Notes: a model not told the origin generated them from the sequence alone. Positions 21,718 to 30,365 are shown, counted from the stretch's first letter. The stretch: 36,213 nt of DNA from an uncultured Oscillospiraceae bacterium (GCA_910578575.1 CAJTQP010000020.1:1-36213); one strand, 5' to 3'. Numbers and translations: made by a program.

Positions 21718-22497
21718 ATGATATCCTATCTACTCACACCGCCCCAGCAGCTCTCCCAGGCCCAAGCCAGCGGCCTGCCGCTGGCCCACATGGCCTTTCA
21801 ACTGGGGGCCGACGGACAGCTCCACGCTGCCGCCTCCCTGCCGCCGGGGTGCCGGGGAGGCCTGATGCTGGTGGGGGGCGGGGCGGCGCCGGAGACGGGG
21901 AGCCCCCAGGCTGTACTCCAACAAATTCTCCGCCTGTGTGTCCAGCGAGACTTCCGAGGGGTGGTCCTGGACCTGGAAACCCCGCCTACCCCATACCTGT
22001 GTAAGCTCATCGCCACCCTGGACCAGGCCCTGGAGGGGCAGAAGCGGGGACTCTTCCTGCCGGAAGCCTATTCCGGCTTCTCCAACCGGGCCTTCCTCTA
22101 CCTCTCCTCCGCCCTCTCCGGCGGCTCCCTCCAGGGGCGGCTGGCGGAGGCGGCAGGGAAATATGGTAAGGACCGTCTGGTGCTCTCCCTCCACCGCTCC
22201 TGCGAGGACTTCTTCCTCCCCTCCCCCCAGGGGGCGGGCCATCCCATCAGCCAGCAGGAGCTGCGCGCGCGCATGGCCCAGTTGGAGCCCAGGGTGTTCT
22301 TCTCCCAGGACCTATGCGCCCATTATTTCACCTACATGAGCCGGGAGACCGGCGCCCACTTCATCCTCTTCGACGACGCGGTGAGCTTTGGCAAGAAGCT
22401 GGAGCTGGCCAAGGCGGCGGGCATCCCCCGCTGCTTCCTGCTCTACCCCGCCGTGGCGGAGTTCTTGCCGGAGCTCCAGGGGGCCCTGGGGGTGTGA
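21718..22497 (+). CDS. GH18-like TIM-barrel protein, catalytic status doubtful
   Basis: 259 residues from ATG at 21718 (AAGGGGG 10 bp upstream), no signal peptide. RGVVLDLETPPTPYLCKLIATL (about 81-102) looks like the GH18 strand carrying the catalytic motif, but reads DLE where chitinases have DxxDxDxE. AYSGFSNRAFLYLSSALSGG and the closing HFILFDDAVSFGKKLELAKAAGIPRCFLLYP match the last strands of spore- and wall-associated GH18 proteins. Catalysis may be reduced or absent. It is a cytoplasmic-looking relative of proteins found in spore-forming Clostridia. It converges on rpsU across a bidirectional terminator. Confidence 0.6.
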   Translation: MISYLLTPPQQLSQAQASGLPLAHMAFQLGADGQLHAAASLPPGCRGGLMLVGGGAAPETGSPQAVLQQILRLCVQRDFRGVVLDLETPPTPYLCKLIATLDQALEGQKRGLFLPEAYSGFSNRAFLYLSSALSGGSLQGRLAEAAGKYGKDRLVLSLHRSCEDFFLPSPQGAGHPISQQELRARMAQLEPRVFFSQDLCAHYFTYMSRETGAHFILFDDAVSFGKKLELAKAAGIPRCFLLYPAVAEFLPELQGALGV

Positions 22498-22500
22498 GGA

Positions 22501-22536
22501 AAAAAGACCTGCCAGGAGACACTGGCAGGTCTTTTT
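22501..22536. terminator. Bidirectional terminator between the GH18-like gene and rpsU
   Basis: AAAAAGACCTGCCAG (22501-22515) and its exact complement (22522-22536) form a 15-bp stem with loop GAGACA. The A-run and T-run flanks make it work on both strands for the two converging genes. Confidence 0.92.
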
Positions 22537-22540
22537 GGTA

Positions 22541-22723
22541 TCAATAATACTTTTTACGGTTCTTCCGCGCTGCCTCGGACTTTTTGCGGCGCTTCACGCT
22601 GGGGCTCTCATAGTGCTCTCTTTTGCGCACTTCCGCCAGAACGCCGGATTTGGCACAGCTACGCTTGAACCGTTTCAGAGCGCTCTCAAGAGATTCATTC
22701 TCCCGCACATGGATTTCAGACAT
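22541..22723 (-). CDS. rpsU: 30S ribosomal protein S21
   Basis: 60 residues from ATG at 22723 (MSEIHVRENESLESALKRFK), with GGGAAAAGGAA upstream. A longer frame from 22762 is rejected because the family begins at this Met. The body RSCAKSGVLAEVRKREHYES and the very basic tail ending RKKYY are standard. S21 sits at the platform near the anti-Shine-Dalgarno of 16S rRNA and assists initiation. It is a single-gene unit with its own consensus promoter and shared terminator. Confidence 0.97.
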   Translation of the reverse strand: MSEIHVRENESLESALKRFKRSCAKSGVLAEVRKREHYESPSVKRRKKSEAARKNRKKYY

Positions 22724-22802
22724 TTCCTTTTCCCTCCCTCCGAAGTGGTGGGTTCCGCCCACGCACCAAAAGGGCCATCATTTATATGGCTTTAACAGTA
22801 GT

Positions 22803-22831
22803 ATTATATGCAATTTTGGCGGCCTTGTCAA
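22803..22831 (-). promoter_or_regulatory. Consensus promoter of rpsU
   Basis: Minus strand TTGACA (22826-22831), 17 bp, TATAAT (22803-22808): perfect consensus hexamers at ideal spacing, about 80 bp before the start codon. Confidence 0.85.
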
Positions 22832-22871
22832 GGGAAAATATCGACATCAGGCCAGAAAACCTCTCGTCCCC

Positions 22872-25295
22872 TTATTTCAGGATCAAATTCACCAGCTTAT
22901 CCGGCACGTGGATACACTTCACCAGGGACTTCCCCTCCATGAGCTTGGCGATCTTGCTGTCCGCCTTCACCACCTCCAGCACCGCGTCCTGGTCGCTGCC
23001 GGCGGCCACGGTGACGGTGGTTTTCAGCTTGCCGCCCACCTGCACCGCAATGGTGACTTCCGAGGCCACGGTCTTGCTCAGGTCGTACTTGGGCCAAGCC
23101 GAAGTGCTGGCGAAGCCGTCAAAGCCCTGCTGCTCCCACAGCTCGTCCGCCAGATGGGGGGCGAAGGGGGAGAGGAGCTGGAGCATGGTGTGGAACTCCG
23201 CCTGGTTGACGCCCTTGTCGTAGAACTGGTTGGTGAGGGTCATCAGGGCGGCGATGGCGGTGTTGAACTTCATGTTCTCAATGTCATCCCCCACCTTCTT
23301 GATGGTCTTGTGGAGGAGGGCCTCATTGTCGGCGCTATAGGCCGCTCCCGGCTTCACCTGGGGTACCAGGTTCCAGATCCGGTCCAGGAAGCGCTTGCAG
23401 CCCTTCACGGCGTTGTCAGACCAGGCGGCGGCCTTTTCAAAGTCCCCGATGAACATGATGTACATGCGCATGGTGTCCGCGCCGTACTGGGCCACCACGT
23501 CGTTGGGGTTGACCACGTTGCCGCGGGACTTGGACATCTTCTCCCCACCCTCGCCCAGGATCATCCCGTGGCTGGTGCGCTTGCGGTAGGGCTCGGCAAA
23601 GGGCACCACACCGATGTCATAGAGGAACTTGTGCCAGAAGCGGGAGTAGAGCAGGTGCAGGGTGGTGTGCTCCATGCCGCCATTGTACCAGTCCACCTGG
23701 CCCCAATAGTCCAGGGCCTCCTTGGAGGCCAGGGCCTTGTCGTTGTGGGGATCCATATACCGCAGGAAGTACCAGGAGGAGCCCGCCCACTGGGGCATGG
23801 TGTCTGTCTCCCGCTGGGCAGGACCGCCGCAGCAGGGGCAGGTGGTGTTCACCCAGTCGGTCATGGGGGCCAGGGGGGATTCCCCGTTGTCTGTGGGCTC
23901 ATAGCTCTCCACCTCCGGCAGGAGCAGGGGGAGCTGGTCCTCCGGCAGGGGGACCCAGCCGCACTTCTCGCAGTGGACCAGGGGGATGGGCTCGCCCCAG
24001 TAGCGCTGGCGGGAGAACACCCAGTCCCGGAGCTTATAGTTCACCTTGGCCACACCGATGCCCTTCTCCTCCAGCCACTTGGTGATGACGGGGATGGCGT
24101 CCTTCACGGTGAGGCCGTTGATGAAGTCGGAGTTGACCAAAATACCGGTCTCGTCCTTGGCGGTGAAGGCGGCTTTTTGCACGTCCTCCCCGCCGGAGAC
24201 CACCTCGATGATCTCACAGCCGAACTTTTTGGCGAACTCCCAGTCCCGGTCGTCGTGGGCAGGCACGGCCATGATGGCCCCGGTGCCGTAGGAGGCCAGG
24301 ACGTAGTCGGAGATGAAGATGGGGATCTCCTTCCCGTTGACGGGGTTGATGCCCTTCACGCCGTCCAGGCACACGCCGCTCTTCTCCTTGTTCAGCTCCG
24401 TGCGCTCCAAATCGGACTTGGAAGCGGCAAGTTTTTGATAGTCGGTGATCTCCTGGGCGTTTTTCAGCAGCCCCGCCTCCATCCACTTGCGCAGGTAGGC
24501 ATGCTCCGGAGAGAGGACCATATAGGTGGCGCCGAAAAGGGTGTCGGGACGGGTGGTAAAGACCACGATATCGTCCCCGGTGGTGGCCTTAAATGTCACT
24601 TCCGCGCCGGTGGAGCGGCCGATCCAGTTGCGCTGCTGGATCTTCACCCGCTCGATGAAGTCCAGATCGTCCAGGTCGTCAATGAGCCGCTGGGCGTACT
24701 CGGTGATTTTGAGCATCCACTGGCTCTTCTCCTTGCGGATGACGGCGGAGCCGCAGCGCTCGCAGACCCCCTCCACCACCTCTTCGTTGGCCAGAACGCA
24801 CTTGCAGGAGGTGCACCAGTTCACGGGCATGGTGGCCTTATAGGCCAGGCCCTTCTTGAAGAGCTGGAGGAAGATCCACTGGGTCCAGTGGTAGTATTTC
24901 GGGTCGGTGGTGTCCACCACCCGGTCCCAGTCGAAGGAGTAGCCCAGCAGCTTCAACTGGGCGGTGAAGTTGGCGATGTTGTCCTTCGTCACCTGGGCGG
25001 GGTGGATGTGGTTCTTGATGGCATAGTTCTCCGTGGGCAGGCCGAAGGCGTCATAGCCCATGGGGAAGAGGACGTTATAGCCGTCCATGCGCCGCTTCCG
25101 GGCCACCACGTCCATGGCGGTGTAGGGCCGGGCGTGGCCCACGTGGAGCCCCTGTCCAGAGGGGTAGGGGAACTCTACCAGGGCATAGTATTTGGGCTTG
25201 TCCCCGCCGGTCTCGGCGTGGTAGCAGTTCTCCTGCTCCCAGCGCTGCTGCCATTTGCGCTCAATGCGGTTAAACTCGTATTTCAATCCAATCAC
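22872..25295 (-). CDS. leuS: Leucyl-tRNA synthetase
   Basis: Class Ia synthetase charging tRNA-Leu. 807 residues, normal for the bacterial form. The HIGH-type site is PYPSGQGLHVGHARPY (about 43-58). The CP1 editing domain lies at about 220-400, with TTRPDTLFGATYMVLSPEH and the GTGAIMAVPAHDDRD active-site region. A zinc-binding-like CPCC appears near 480. The KMSKS loop is GGEKMSKSRGN (about 580), followed by the anticodon-binding helices and a C-terminal domain ending KLVNLIL. It is the last gene of the smc-leuS run, 14 bp after rsfS. Confidence 0.98.
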   Translation of the reverse strand: MIGLKYEFNRIERKWQQRWEQENCYHAETGGDKPKYYALVEFPYPSGQGLHVGHARPYTAMDVVARKRRMDGYNVLFPMGYDAFGLPTENYAIKNHIHPAQVTKDNIANFTAQLKLLGYSFDWDRVVDTTDPKYYHWTQWIFLQLFKKGLAYKATMPVNWCTSCKCVLANEEVVEGVCERCGSAVIRKEKSQWMLKITEYAQRLIDDLDDLDFIERVKIQQRNWIGRSTGAEVTFKATTGDDIVVFTTRPDTLFGATYMVLSPEHAYLRKWMEAGLLKNAQEITDYQKLAASKSDLERTELNKEKSGVCLDGVKGINPVNGKEIPIFISDYVLASYGTGAIMAVPAHDDRDWEFAKKFGCEIIEVVSGGEDVQKAAFTAKDETGILVNSDFINGLTVKDAIPVITKWLEEKGIGVAKVNYKLRDWVFSRQRYWGEPIPLVHCEKCGWVPLPEDQLPLLLPEVESYEPTDNGESPLAPMTDWVNTTCPCCGGPAQRETDTMPQWAGSSWYFLRYMDPHNDKALASKEALDYWGQVDWYNGGMEHTTLHLLYSRFWHKFLYDIGVVPFAEPYRKRTSHGMILGEGGEKMSKSRGNVVNPNDVVAQYGADTMRMYIMFIGDFEKAAAWSDNAVKGCKRFLDRIWNLVPQVKPGAAYSADNEALLHKTIKKVGDDIENMKFNTAIAALMTLTNQFYDKGVNQAEFHTMLQLLSPFAPHLADELWEQQGFDGFASTSAWPKYDLSKTVASEVTIAVQVGGKLKTTVTVAAGSDQDAVLEVVKADSKIAKLMEGKSLVKCIHVPDKLVNLILK

Positions 25296-25309
25296 GCTTC
25301 CTCATCGTT

Positions 25310-25687
25310 TTATTGGGGAATCCACTTCTTTCCCCCGGTCAGCACGTCGCTGACGTCCACCTTCTTGGCATCCTGCCACATACGGTCCAGGTCATAGAAC
25401 TCCCTGGCCTCCGGGGAGAAGAGGTGGAGCACCACGTCTCCATAGTCCTGCAAGATCCAGGTGCCTCCCCGGTGCCCCTCCACATGGTGGGGGAGGATGC
25501 CGTTGTCCTTCATGCTCTTCTCCGCCGCGTCCGCCAGGGCCTTCAGCTGGGGGGCGGAGGTGCCGGTGCACAGGACGAAGTAGTCGCTCAGGGTGGTCAG
25601 GCCGTCGGTCTCCAGCAGGAGGATATCCTGCCCCTTTTTGCTGTCCAATGCCCGGACCAGCAGCAGTGCCATTTCTTTTGGTGTCAT
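25310..25687 (-). CDS. rsfS: Ribosomal silencing factor RsfS
   Basis: 125 residues from ATG at 25687 with AGGAAGGATAG upstream; the longer open frame to 26077 overlaps the LCP gene and is not used. The DUF143 fold is shown by LLVRALDSKKGQDILLLE (about 9-26), SDYFVLCTGTSAPQLKALAD (about 34-53), HHVEGHRGGTWILQDYGDVVLHLF (about 67-90) and the EFYDLDRMW end. It binds L14 and blocks joining of ribosomal subunits when nutrients are short. The nadD-yqeK-LCP-rsfS-leuS order is standard in Clostridia. Confidence 0.96.
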   Translation of the reverse strand: MTPKEMALLLVRALDSKKGQDILLLETDGLTTLSDYFVLCTGTSAPQLKALADAAEKSMKDNGILPHHVEGHRGGTWILQDYGDVVLHLFSPEAREFYDLDRMWQDAKKVDVSDVLTGGKKWIPQ

Positions 25688-25736
25688 AGCTATCCTTCCT
25701 TTCTCATCCCGCTCCACGGGATGGTGGCGGTTCTTC

Positions 25737-27317
25737 TCATGTTCCGCCCTCCCCCTCTGCCGCGCCGCCGGAGGGCGGTGTGGGCGGCTGAGGGGTGGGC
25801 TCCGGTTCCGGCTCCGGGGCGGGGTCCGGCTGGACGGGTGGGTCTGGCGGCTCCGGGCTCTCGATGCCGCTGCCGCCGTTGTTTCCACTGCCGCTACCGC
25901 TGCCACTGCCGTTGCCGCTGTTTCCTTCGTTTCCGCTGTCCTGGCCGCCGTTGTTGTCCGGTACCTCGTCCGGCGGATTCGGCTTGGGCTTGCTGGAGTT
26001 GGCGGCGTTGTTCCCCGCCGCGTCCCCGGTGCCCAACACGTCCGAGGTGCCCACATCCGACTCATCGTGGCTGCCACCGCTGGAGGCGGCGTTGCCGCCG
26101 GTCTTGCCCACGTCGGAGCCGGTGATCACATGCTGCATGGAGGCGGTGATCTGGGTCAGGTAGGGGTTCATCCCCTGGTTCACGATCTCCAACAGACCGG
26201 CGGCGTCGGCAAACACGTAGGACTGGTAGTTCTTATAGGTGTTGCTCCAAATGCTGCCGGTATAGTCCCCCGGCAGGCTGTGGAAGCGGATGCCGTCGGT
26301 GGCCATGCCCAGGGCCTTTTCCCCGAACCAGATCATCTCCCCGTATTTCAGGTTGCTGGTGAGGTTCTTGTCCACGATGCTGGCGATCTGCCGCAGCTTG
26401 GGCAGGTTCCCCAGGCGTACCATCTGGCTGGCCATGGCCTTCAAGAAACTCTGCTGGACCTCCACCCGGCCGATGTCCCCCACGGAGAGGGACTCGCCCA
26501 TGTTGTTCTTGCGCCAGCGCAGCAGACGCACCGCATCCTCTCCGTCCAGGTGCTGCCGCCCCTTCTGGAAGTGGATGTACAGATCCTGGGTAAAGTCCTC
26601 ATAGTCCATGTTGTAGGGCACGTCGTAGTCCACGCCGCCAATGGCGTCCACCAGCTCCTCCACGGCGTCCAACTCCACCACGAAGTAGTAGTCGGGCTGG
26701 TAGCCGATGAGGTCCTTGACCTTTTCCATCAGGCCCTCGATGCCGTTGCGGTTATACACGGAGTTGATCTTTTTGATCTCCCAGGGCACATCCACCAGGG
26801 TATCCCGGAAGATGCTCAGCACGTCCAGGGTGCCGTTGTTGGTGTCGAAGCAGCCCACCATGATGGTGTCGGTATTTCCGCCGCCGCCGTCGTCCCGGCC
26901 CACCAGGAGGAAGGTATACACCCCTTCCTTGCGCCCCGCCCCCAACAGGCCGGGGTCGATGCCCTCGCTGTTGGCCTGGGTGGTGCCGGGCACCTCCGGG
27001 GGCCGGACCAGGACCTTGTGGGCCACCAGGGCCCCTGCCACTAGGACCGCCAGCACCAGCAGGACGATGAGCAGTATCTTTCCCTTTTTGCCCCGCTTCC
27101 CCGCGGGCCCTGCGTAGTCGGCATAGTAGCCGTACTTATCATAGTTGTCCCCAGACCGGCGGCGCTGGCGGGGGGCCTCCCGGCGCCCCCGGTATCGGGC
27201 AGGCTCGTCCCGGTCCCGCCGGCTCTGGGCCTCCCGGTAGCCCTGACGCTGGATGCGCTGGCGGGAGCGCTCCTCCCGTTCCCGCTGCCGGGATTCCTCC
27301 TCGGAAAAACGCTTCAT
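25737..27317 (-). CDS. LytR-CpsA-Psr (LCP) family wall-polymer ligase with disordered tail
   Basis: 526 residues. ATG at 27317 overlaps the nadD-yqeK stop (ATGA). A very basic cytoplasmic head (1-80, many Arg, Glu and Gln) leads to one transmembrane helix (about 80-100). The LCP domain (about 115-320) shows FLLVGRDDGGGGNTDTIMV, SIFRDTLVDVPW, KINSVYNRNG, AIGGVDYDVP, LDGEDAVRLLRWRKNN and DIGRVEVQQSFL, with the Arg/Asp residues that hold the polyprenyl phosphate and Mg. LCP enzymes transfer teichoic acids or other glycopolymers from undecaprenyl phosphate to peptidoglycan. The last 95 or so residues are low complexity, first Gly/Ser/Asn then Pro/Glu repeats. This tail is outside the family norm and probably spans the wall. 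Confidence 0.92.
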   Translation of the reverse strand: MKRFSEEESRQREREERSRQRIQRQGYREAQSRRDRDEPARYRGRREAPRQRRRSGDNYDKYGYYADYAGPAGKRGKKGKILLIVLLVLAVLVAGALVAHKVLVRPPEVPGTTQANSEGIDPGLLGAGRKEGVYTFLLVGRDDGGGGNTDTIMVGCFDTNNGTLDVLSIFRDTLVDVPWEIKKINSVYNRNGIEGLMEKVKDLIGYQPDYYFVVELDAVEELVDAIGGVDYDVPYNMDYEDFTQDLYIHFQKGRQHLDGEDAVRLLRWRKNNMGESLSVGDIGRVEVQQSFLKAMASQMVRLGNLPKLRQIASIVDKNLTSNLKYGEMIWFGEKALGMATDGIRFHSLPGDYTGSIWSNTYKNYQSYVFADAAGLLEIVNQGMNPYLTQITASMQHVITGSDVGKTGGNAASSGGSHDESDVGTSDVLGTGDAAGNNAANSSKPKPNPPDEVPDNNGGQDSGNEGNSGNGSGSGSGSGNNGGSGIESPEPPDPPVQPDPAPEPEPEPTPQPPTPPSGGAAEGEGGT

Positions 27318-28522
27318 GACAGCCGCCCCCTCAGTTCCTCCAGGGTGCCCAAGGTGTTGGGGTGGACGATGGCGCCCTTCTCCTTCAGCTCCTCCATGGT
27401 CATCTCCAGGCCCAGGACCATGGCCCGGTCCAGGTCGGTCCACACCAGCCGGCGCAGCTCCTCCACCCCTTCAAAGTCCCTGGAGGGCTCCATGTAGTCC
27501 GCCAGGTAGAGGATCTTATCGAAGGTATTCATCCCCGGCTTGCCGGTGGTGTGGCAGTCGATGGCGTTGCACACCTTTTCCGGCTCCCCGAACACATGCC
27601 GGGCCAGAGCGGCCCCGGTCTTGGAGTGGAGGAATTTGACCCCCTCCCGCTCCATGGGGTCTAAGTACACGTTGTATTTCTCACAGGCGGCCAGCTGCTC
27701 CTCCAGGGTCCAATACTTGGTGCAGTCGTGGAGGATGGCCGCCCGGCGGGCCTGGTCCGGGTCCTCGCCCCAGAACTTGGCCAGGGCCACGGCAGTCTCC
27801 TCGGTGCCCTTGATGTGGGGCAGGCGCTTGGCCTTCACCATGGAGTAGGACACCGCCCGCAGGTGCTTGTCGCTGAGCTTCTTCATCTCCGCCTGGGTGC
27901 CAAAGAGCCCCTGGCGCAGGATGTAGCCATACACCGGGGTCCAGAAAAACTGGCCGGGGTCCACATTGCCCCCGTTCCACTCCGCCGCCAGCATCCGCCG
28001 CAGATCGCGGGAGGACAGCTCCATCACCTGGGGCAGGTCGATGATGGTGGTGCGGGCGTGGAAGCGCCGCTCCAGGTTTTCGCTCTGCTCCTGGAACATC
28101 TCCCCGGTGTCCTCATGGTTCCGGGAAAAGGCGGCCACCCCGGCATACTGGAAGATCCGCTCCGGCTGGTACCAATTCTCAATGGTCAGGAACATATCCG
28201 TGCCCATCAGCAACCACAGCTCGTCCCCTGGGAAGCTCTGGTGGAGCTGCTCCACGGTGTCGGCGGTGTAGCTCTTGCCCTCCCGGTTCAGTTCCAGGTC
28301 CGAGGCCTCCGCCTTGGGCCCCAAGCCGTCGGCCATGAGGTCCGCCATCTCCAGGCGCTGCTGGGGGCTGGCGGCGTCGGCGGGGAGACCCTTGTGGGGG
28401 GGCTCCTGGTCGGGGATGATGAGCAGGCGGTCCAGCTCCAACTGGTCCATGGCCGCACGGGCCGCCGCCATGTGGGCCAGATGAGGCGGGTCGAAGGTCC
28501 CGCCATAGATTCCAATTTTCAC
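27314..28522 (-). CDS. nadD: Fused nicotinate-nucleotide adenylyltransferase and YqeK-type HD hydrolase
   Basis: 402 residues combining two proteins that are separate neighbours in Bacillus. Residues 1 to about 200 are NadD: GIYGGTFDPPHLAHM with the HxxH nucleotidyltransferase site, LLIIPDQEPPHKG, MGTDMF and LSSRDLRRML (the ISSTxIR-type motif). It makes deamido-NAD from nicotinate mononucleotide and ATP. Residues about 215-400 are YqeK: AILHDCTKYWT with the HD metal pair, HSKTGAALARHVFG, CHTTGKPGMNTFDKILYLADYMEPSRDFEGV. YqeK proteins are symmetrical Ap4A hydrolases. No frameshift or stop separates the halves, so this is a true fusion. ATG at 28522; its stop overlaps the LCP start by four bases. 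Confidence 0.93.
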   Translation of the reverse strand: MKIGIYGGTFDPPHLAHMAAARAAMDQLELDRLLIIPDQEPPHKGLPADAASPQQRLEMADLMADGLGPKAEASDLELNREGKSYTADTVEQLHQSFPGDELWLLMGTDMFLTIENWYQPERIFQYAGVAAFSRNHEDTGEMFQEQSENLERRFHARTTIIDLPQVMELSSRDLRRMLAAEWNGGNVDPGQFFWTPVYGYILRQGLFGTQAEMKKLSDKHLRAVSYSMVKAKRLPHIKGTEETAVALAKFWGEDPDQARRAAILHDCTKYWTLEEQLAACEKYNVYLDPMEREGVKFLHSKTGAALARHVFGEPEKVCNAIDCHTTGKPGMNTFDKILYLADYMEPSRDFEGVEELRRLVWTDLDRAMVLGLEMTMEELKEKGAIVHPNTLGTLEELRGRLS

Positions 28523-28556
28523 GTTCTATCTCACCTTGTTTCTCAGTGTCATTGGT

Positions 28557-28877
28557 TCACGCCTTTTTGCCCGCCTTCACCAGGACGATGGGGTCCTTCA
28601 GGTCCTTGCGGTGGCTGTGGCGGTAGAGGACGAATTTTGTGCCGATCACCTGTACCGGCTCGCTGCGGGTGCGCTGGGCCAGAGCCTGGCAGGCCTCCTT
28701 GGGGGTGAGCATGGCGTTCTCCAGCACCCGGCACTTGATGAGCTCCCGCGCCTCCAGGGCCTCGTCGGCCTGCTTGACCAAATTGTCTCCCAGGCCCTCT
28801 TTCCCGATGTGGACGATGGTGTCCAGGCCGTTGGCCAGCCCTCTGAGCTGGGCTCTCTGTTTACTTGTCAATTCCAT
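28557..28877 (-). CDS. yhbY: YhbY-type CRM-domain RNA-binding protein
   Basis: 106 residues from ATG at 28877 (MELTSKQRAQLRGLANGLD). A longer frame to 29006 overlaps rdgB and is rejected. The CRM fold is shown by the opening helix, VHIGKEGLGDNLVKQADEALEARELIKCRVL and the GTKFVLYRHSHR end with its exposed basic loop. YhbY binds pre-50S particles. The gene overlaps the end of rdgB by 17 bp, with GGGAGAAATC as a modest ribosome site inside rdgB. Confidence 0.93.
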   Translation of the reverse strand: MELTSKQRAQLRGLANGLDTIVHIGKEGLGDNLVKQADEALEARELIKCRVLENAMLTPKEACQALAQRTRSEPVQVIGTKFVLYRHSHRKDLKDPIVLVKAGKKA

Positions 28878-29460
28878 AGGGTGATTTCTCCCATTCTTTT
28901 TGAAACTCACGCAGGGCCTGCCCCCGGTGGGAGAGGCCGTTCTTCTCCTGGGGGGAGAGCTGCGCCATGGTCTTGCCCAGTTGGGGCAGGTAAAATATCG
29001 GGTCATAGCCGAAGCCCCCGGCCCCCTGGGCCCCCTGGGCCACTTCGCCGGGGCACTCCCCTCTGGCCATCAGCTCCCCCCCGTCGGGGAAGGCACAGCA
29101 GATGACGCAGACGAAGCGGCAGGCCCGGTCTGTCCGCCCCTTCATATTCTTCAATAGGAGCTGCCAGCGGCCGGTGTCGTCCAGCCCCGGCCCGCCGTAG
29201 CGGGCGGAGTAGACGCCGGGGGCGCCGTTCAACGCATCCACCACTAAGCCGGAGTCGTCAGCGATGGCGGGCAGGCCGGTGGCCTCCATGACAGCGCGGG
29301 CCTTCAGGCGGGCGTTTTCCTCAAAGGTGGTGCCGGTCTCCTCCACCTCCAGGTCCACCCCGGCCTCCTGCTGGGAGAGGACTTCCACCCCCAGCTCCCC
29401 CAAAATGGCTTGGAGCTCCGCGATCTTCTTCTTGTTCTGGCTGGCGAGCACAGCGCGCAT
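28861..29460 (-). CDS. rdgB: XTP/dITP diphosphatase (Ham1/RdgB)
   Basis: 199 residues. It cleans non-canonical purine triphosphates (XTP, ITP, dITP) to monophosphates, preventing their incorporation. Motifs are ASQNKKKIAELQAIL (about 6-20), ETGTTFEENARLKARAV (about 43-59), AIADDSGLVVDALNGAPGVYSARY (about 66-89) with the catalytic Asp, and the C-terminal GGFGYDPIFYLPQLGKTMAQL and SHRGQALREF. ATG at 29460 has AAGGAGG upstream. It lies between ftsY and yhbY, 24 bp after ftsY. Confidence 0.96.
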   Translation of the reverse strand: MRAVLASQNKKKIAELQAILGELGVEVLSQQEAGVDLEVEETGTTFEENARLKARAVMEATGLPAIADDSGLVVDALNGAPGVYSARYGGPGLDDTGRWQLLLKNMKGRTDRACRFVCVICCAFPDGGELMARGECPGEVAQGAQGAGGFGYDPIFYLPQLGKTMAQLSPQEKNGLSHRGQALREFQKEWEKSPYGIDK

Positions 29461-29484
29461 GGCCGTCGCCTCCTTCTTATTCTC

Positions 29485-30351
29485 TTAAATCAATGCCTGG
29501 ACAAATTCCTGGGCGTCGAAGGGCTGCAAGTCCTCCACACCCTCTCCCAGGCCCACGAACTTCACCGGCAGGCCCAGCTCACGGGCGATGGCCAGGACGA
29601 TGCCCCCCTTGGCGGTGCCGTCCAGCTTGGTGAGGACGATGCCGGTGATGCCGGCGCTCTCCCCAAACTGCTTGGCCTGGATGAGACCGTTTTGCCCGGT
29701 GGTGGCGTCCAGCACCAGCAGGACCTCACAGCTGCCCTCCGGGCACTCCCGGTCCACCACCCGGCGGATCTTGTTGAGCTCATTCATCAGGTTCTGCTTG
29801 TTGTGGAGCCGCCCGGCGGTGTCCACCAGCACCACGTCCGCCCGGCGTGCGCGGGCGGCGTTCATGGCGTCAAAGACCACCGCGGCGGGGTCGGAGCCCT
29901 GCTCATGGCGGATGACGTCCACCTGGACCCGGTCGGCCCAGACGGACAGTTGGTCGGCGGCAGCGGCCCGGAAGGTGTCCGCCGCGGCCAGGAGGACCCG
30001 TTTGCCCTCCCCTTTCAGCCGCTGGGACAGTTTGCCGATGGTGGTGGTCTTTCCCGCGCCGTTGACGCCGATCATCAGCACCACCGCCGGGCTCCCGGAC
30101 AGGTCCAGCGCCGTCTCCCCCACGTTCAGCATCTCCGCCAACAGGCCCCGGAGGCAGTCTTTCACCGCCTCCGGCTCCTTGAGCTTCTCCTCCTTCACCC
30201 GCTTCCTGAGCTGCTCCACCGCCTCCAGGGCGGCATCCATGCCCATGTCCGAGAGGATGAGGCTCTCTTCCAGCTCCTCATAAAAGTCCTCGTCGATGGC
30301 GGAAAAGGCGGAAAATACGTTCAGCTTCTTGATCTTATCGAAAAATCCCAT
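29485..30351 (-). CDS. ftsY: Signal recognition particle receptor FtsY
   Basis: 288 residues, i.e. the NG domain only; the long acidic A domain of E. coli FtsY is absent, as in many Firmicutes. ATG at 30351 (GFFDKIKKLNVFSAF) follows GAAGGGAG; the frame is open further upstream inside smc but that extension is spurious. GTPase motifs: G1 GVNGAGKTTTIGKL (about 93-106), ADTFRAAAADQL, DTAGRL (about 178), TKLDGTAKGG (about 246) and GLGEGVEDLQPFD at the end. It receives ribosome-nascent-chain complexes from Ffh/SRP at the membrane. It is 14 bp after smc, a typical pairing. Confidence 0.97.
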   Translation of the reverse strand: MGFFDKIKKLNVFSAFSAIDEDFYEELEESLILSDMGMDAALEAVEQLRKRVKEEKLKEPEAVKDCLRGLLAEMLNVGETALDLSGSPAVVLMIGVNGAGKTTTIGKLSQRLKGEGKRVLLAAADTFRAAAADQLSVWADRVQVDVIRHEQGSDPAAVVFDAMNAARARRADVVLVDTAGRLHNKQNLMNELNKIRRVVDRECPEGSCEVLLVLDATTGQNGLIQAKQFGESAGITGIVLTKLDGTAKGGIVLAIARELGLPVKFVGLGEGVEDLQPFDAQEFVQALI

Positions 30352-30365
30352 ATAGGGTCTCCCTT

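Noticed and set aside
22623..25397. 924-codon open frame on the plus strand
   Set aside because: Mirror of leuS on the opposite strand; no motif, no ribosome site, overlaps the rpsU promoter.
25593..27044. Plus-strand frame opposite the LCP gene
   Set aside because: Antisense shadow; the minus-strand protein has the full LCP motif set.
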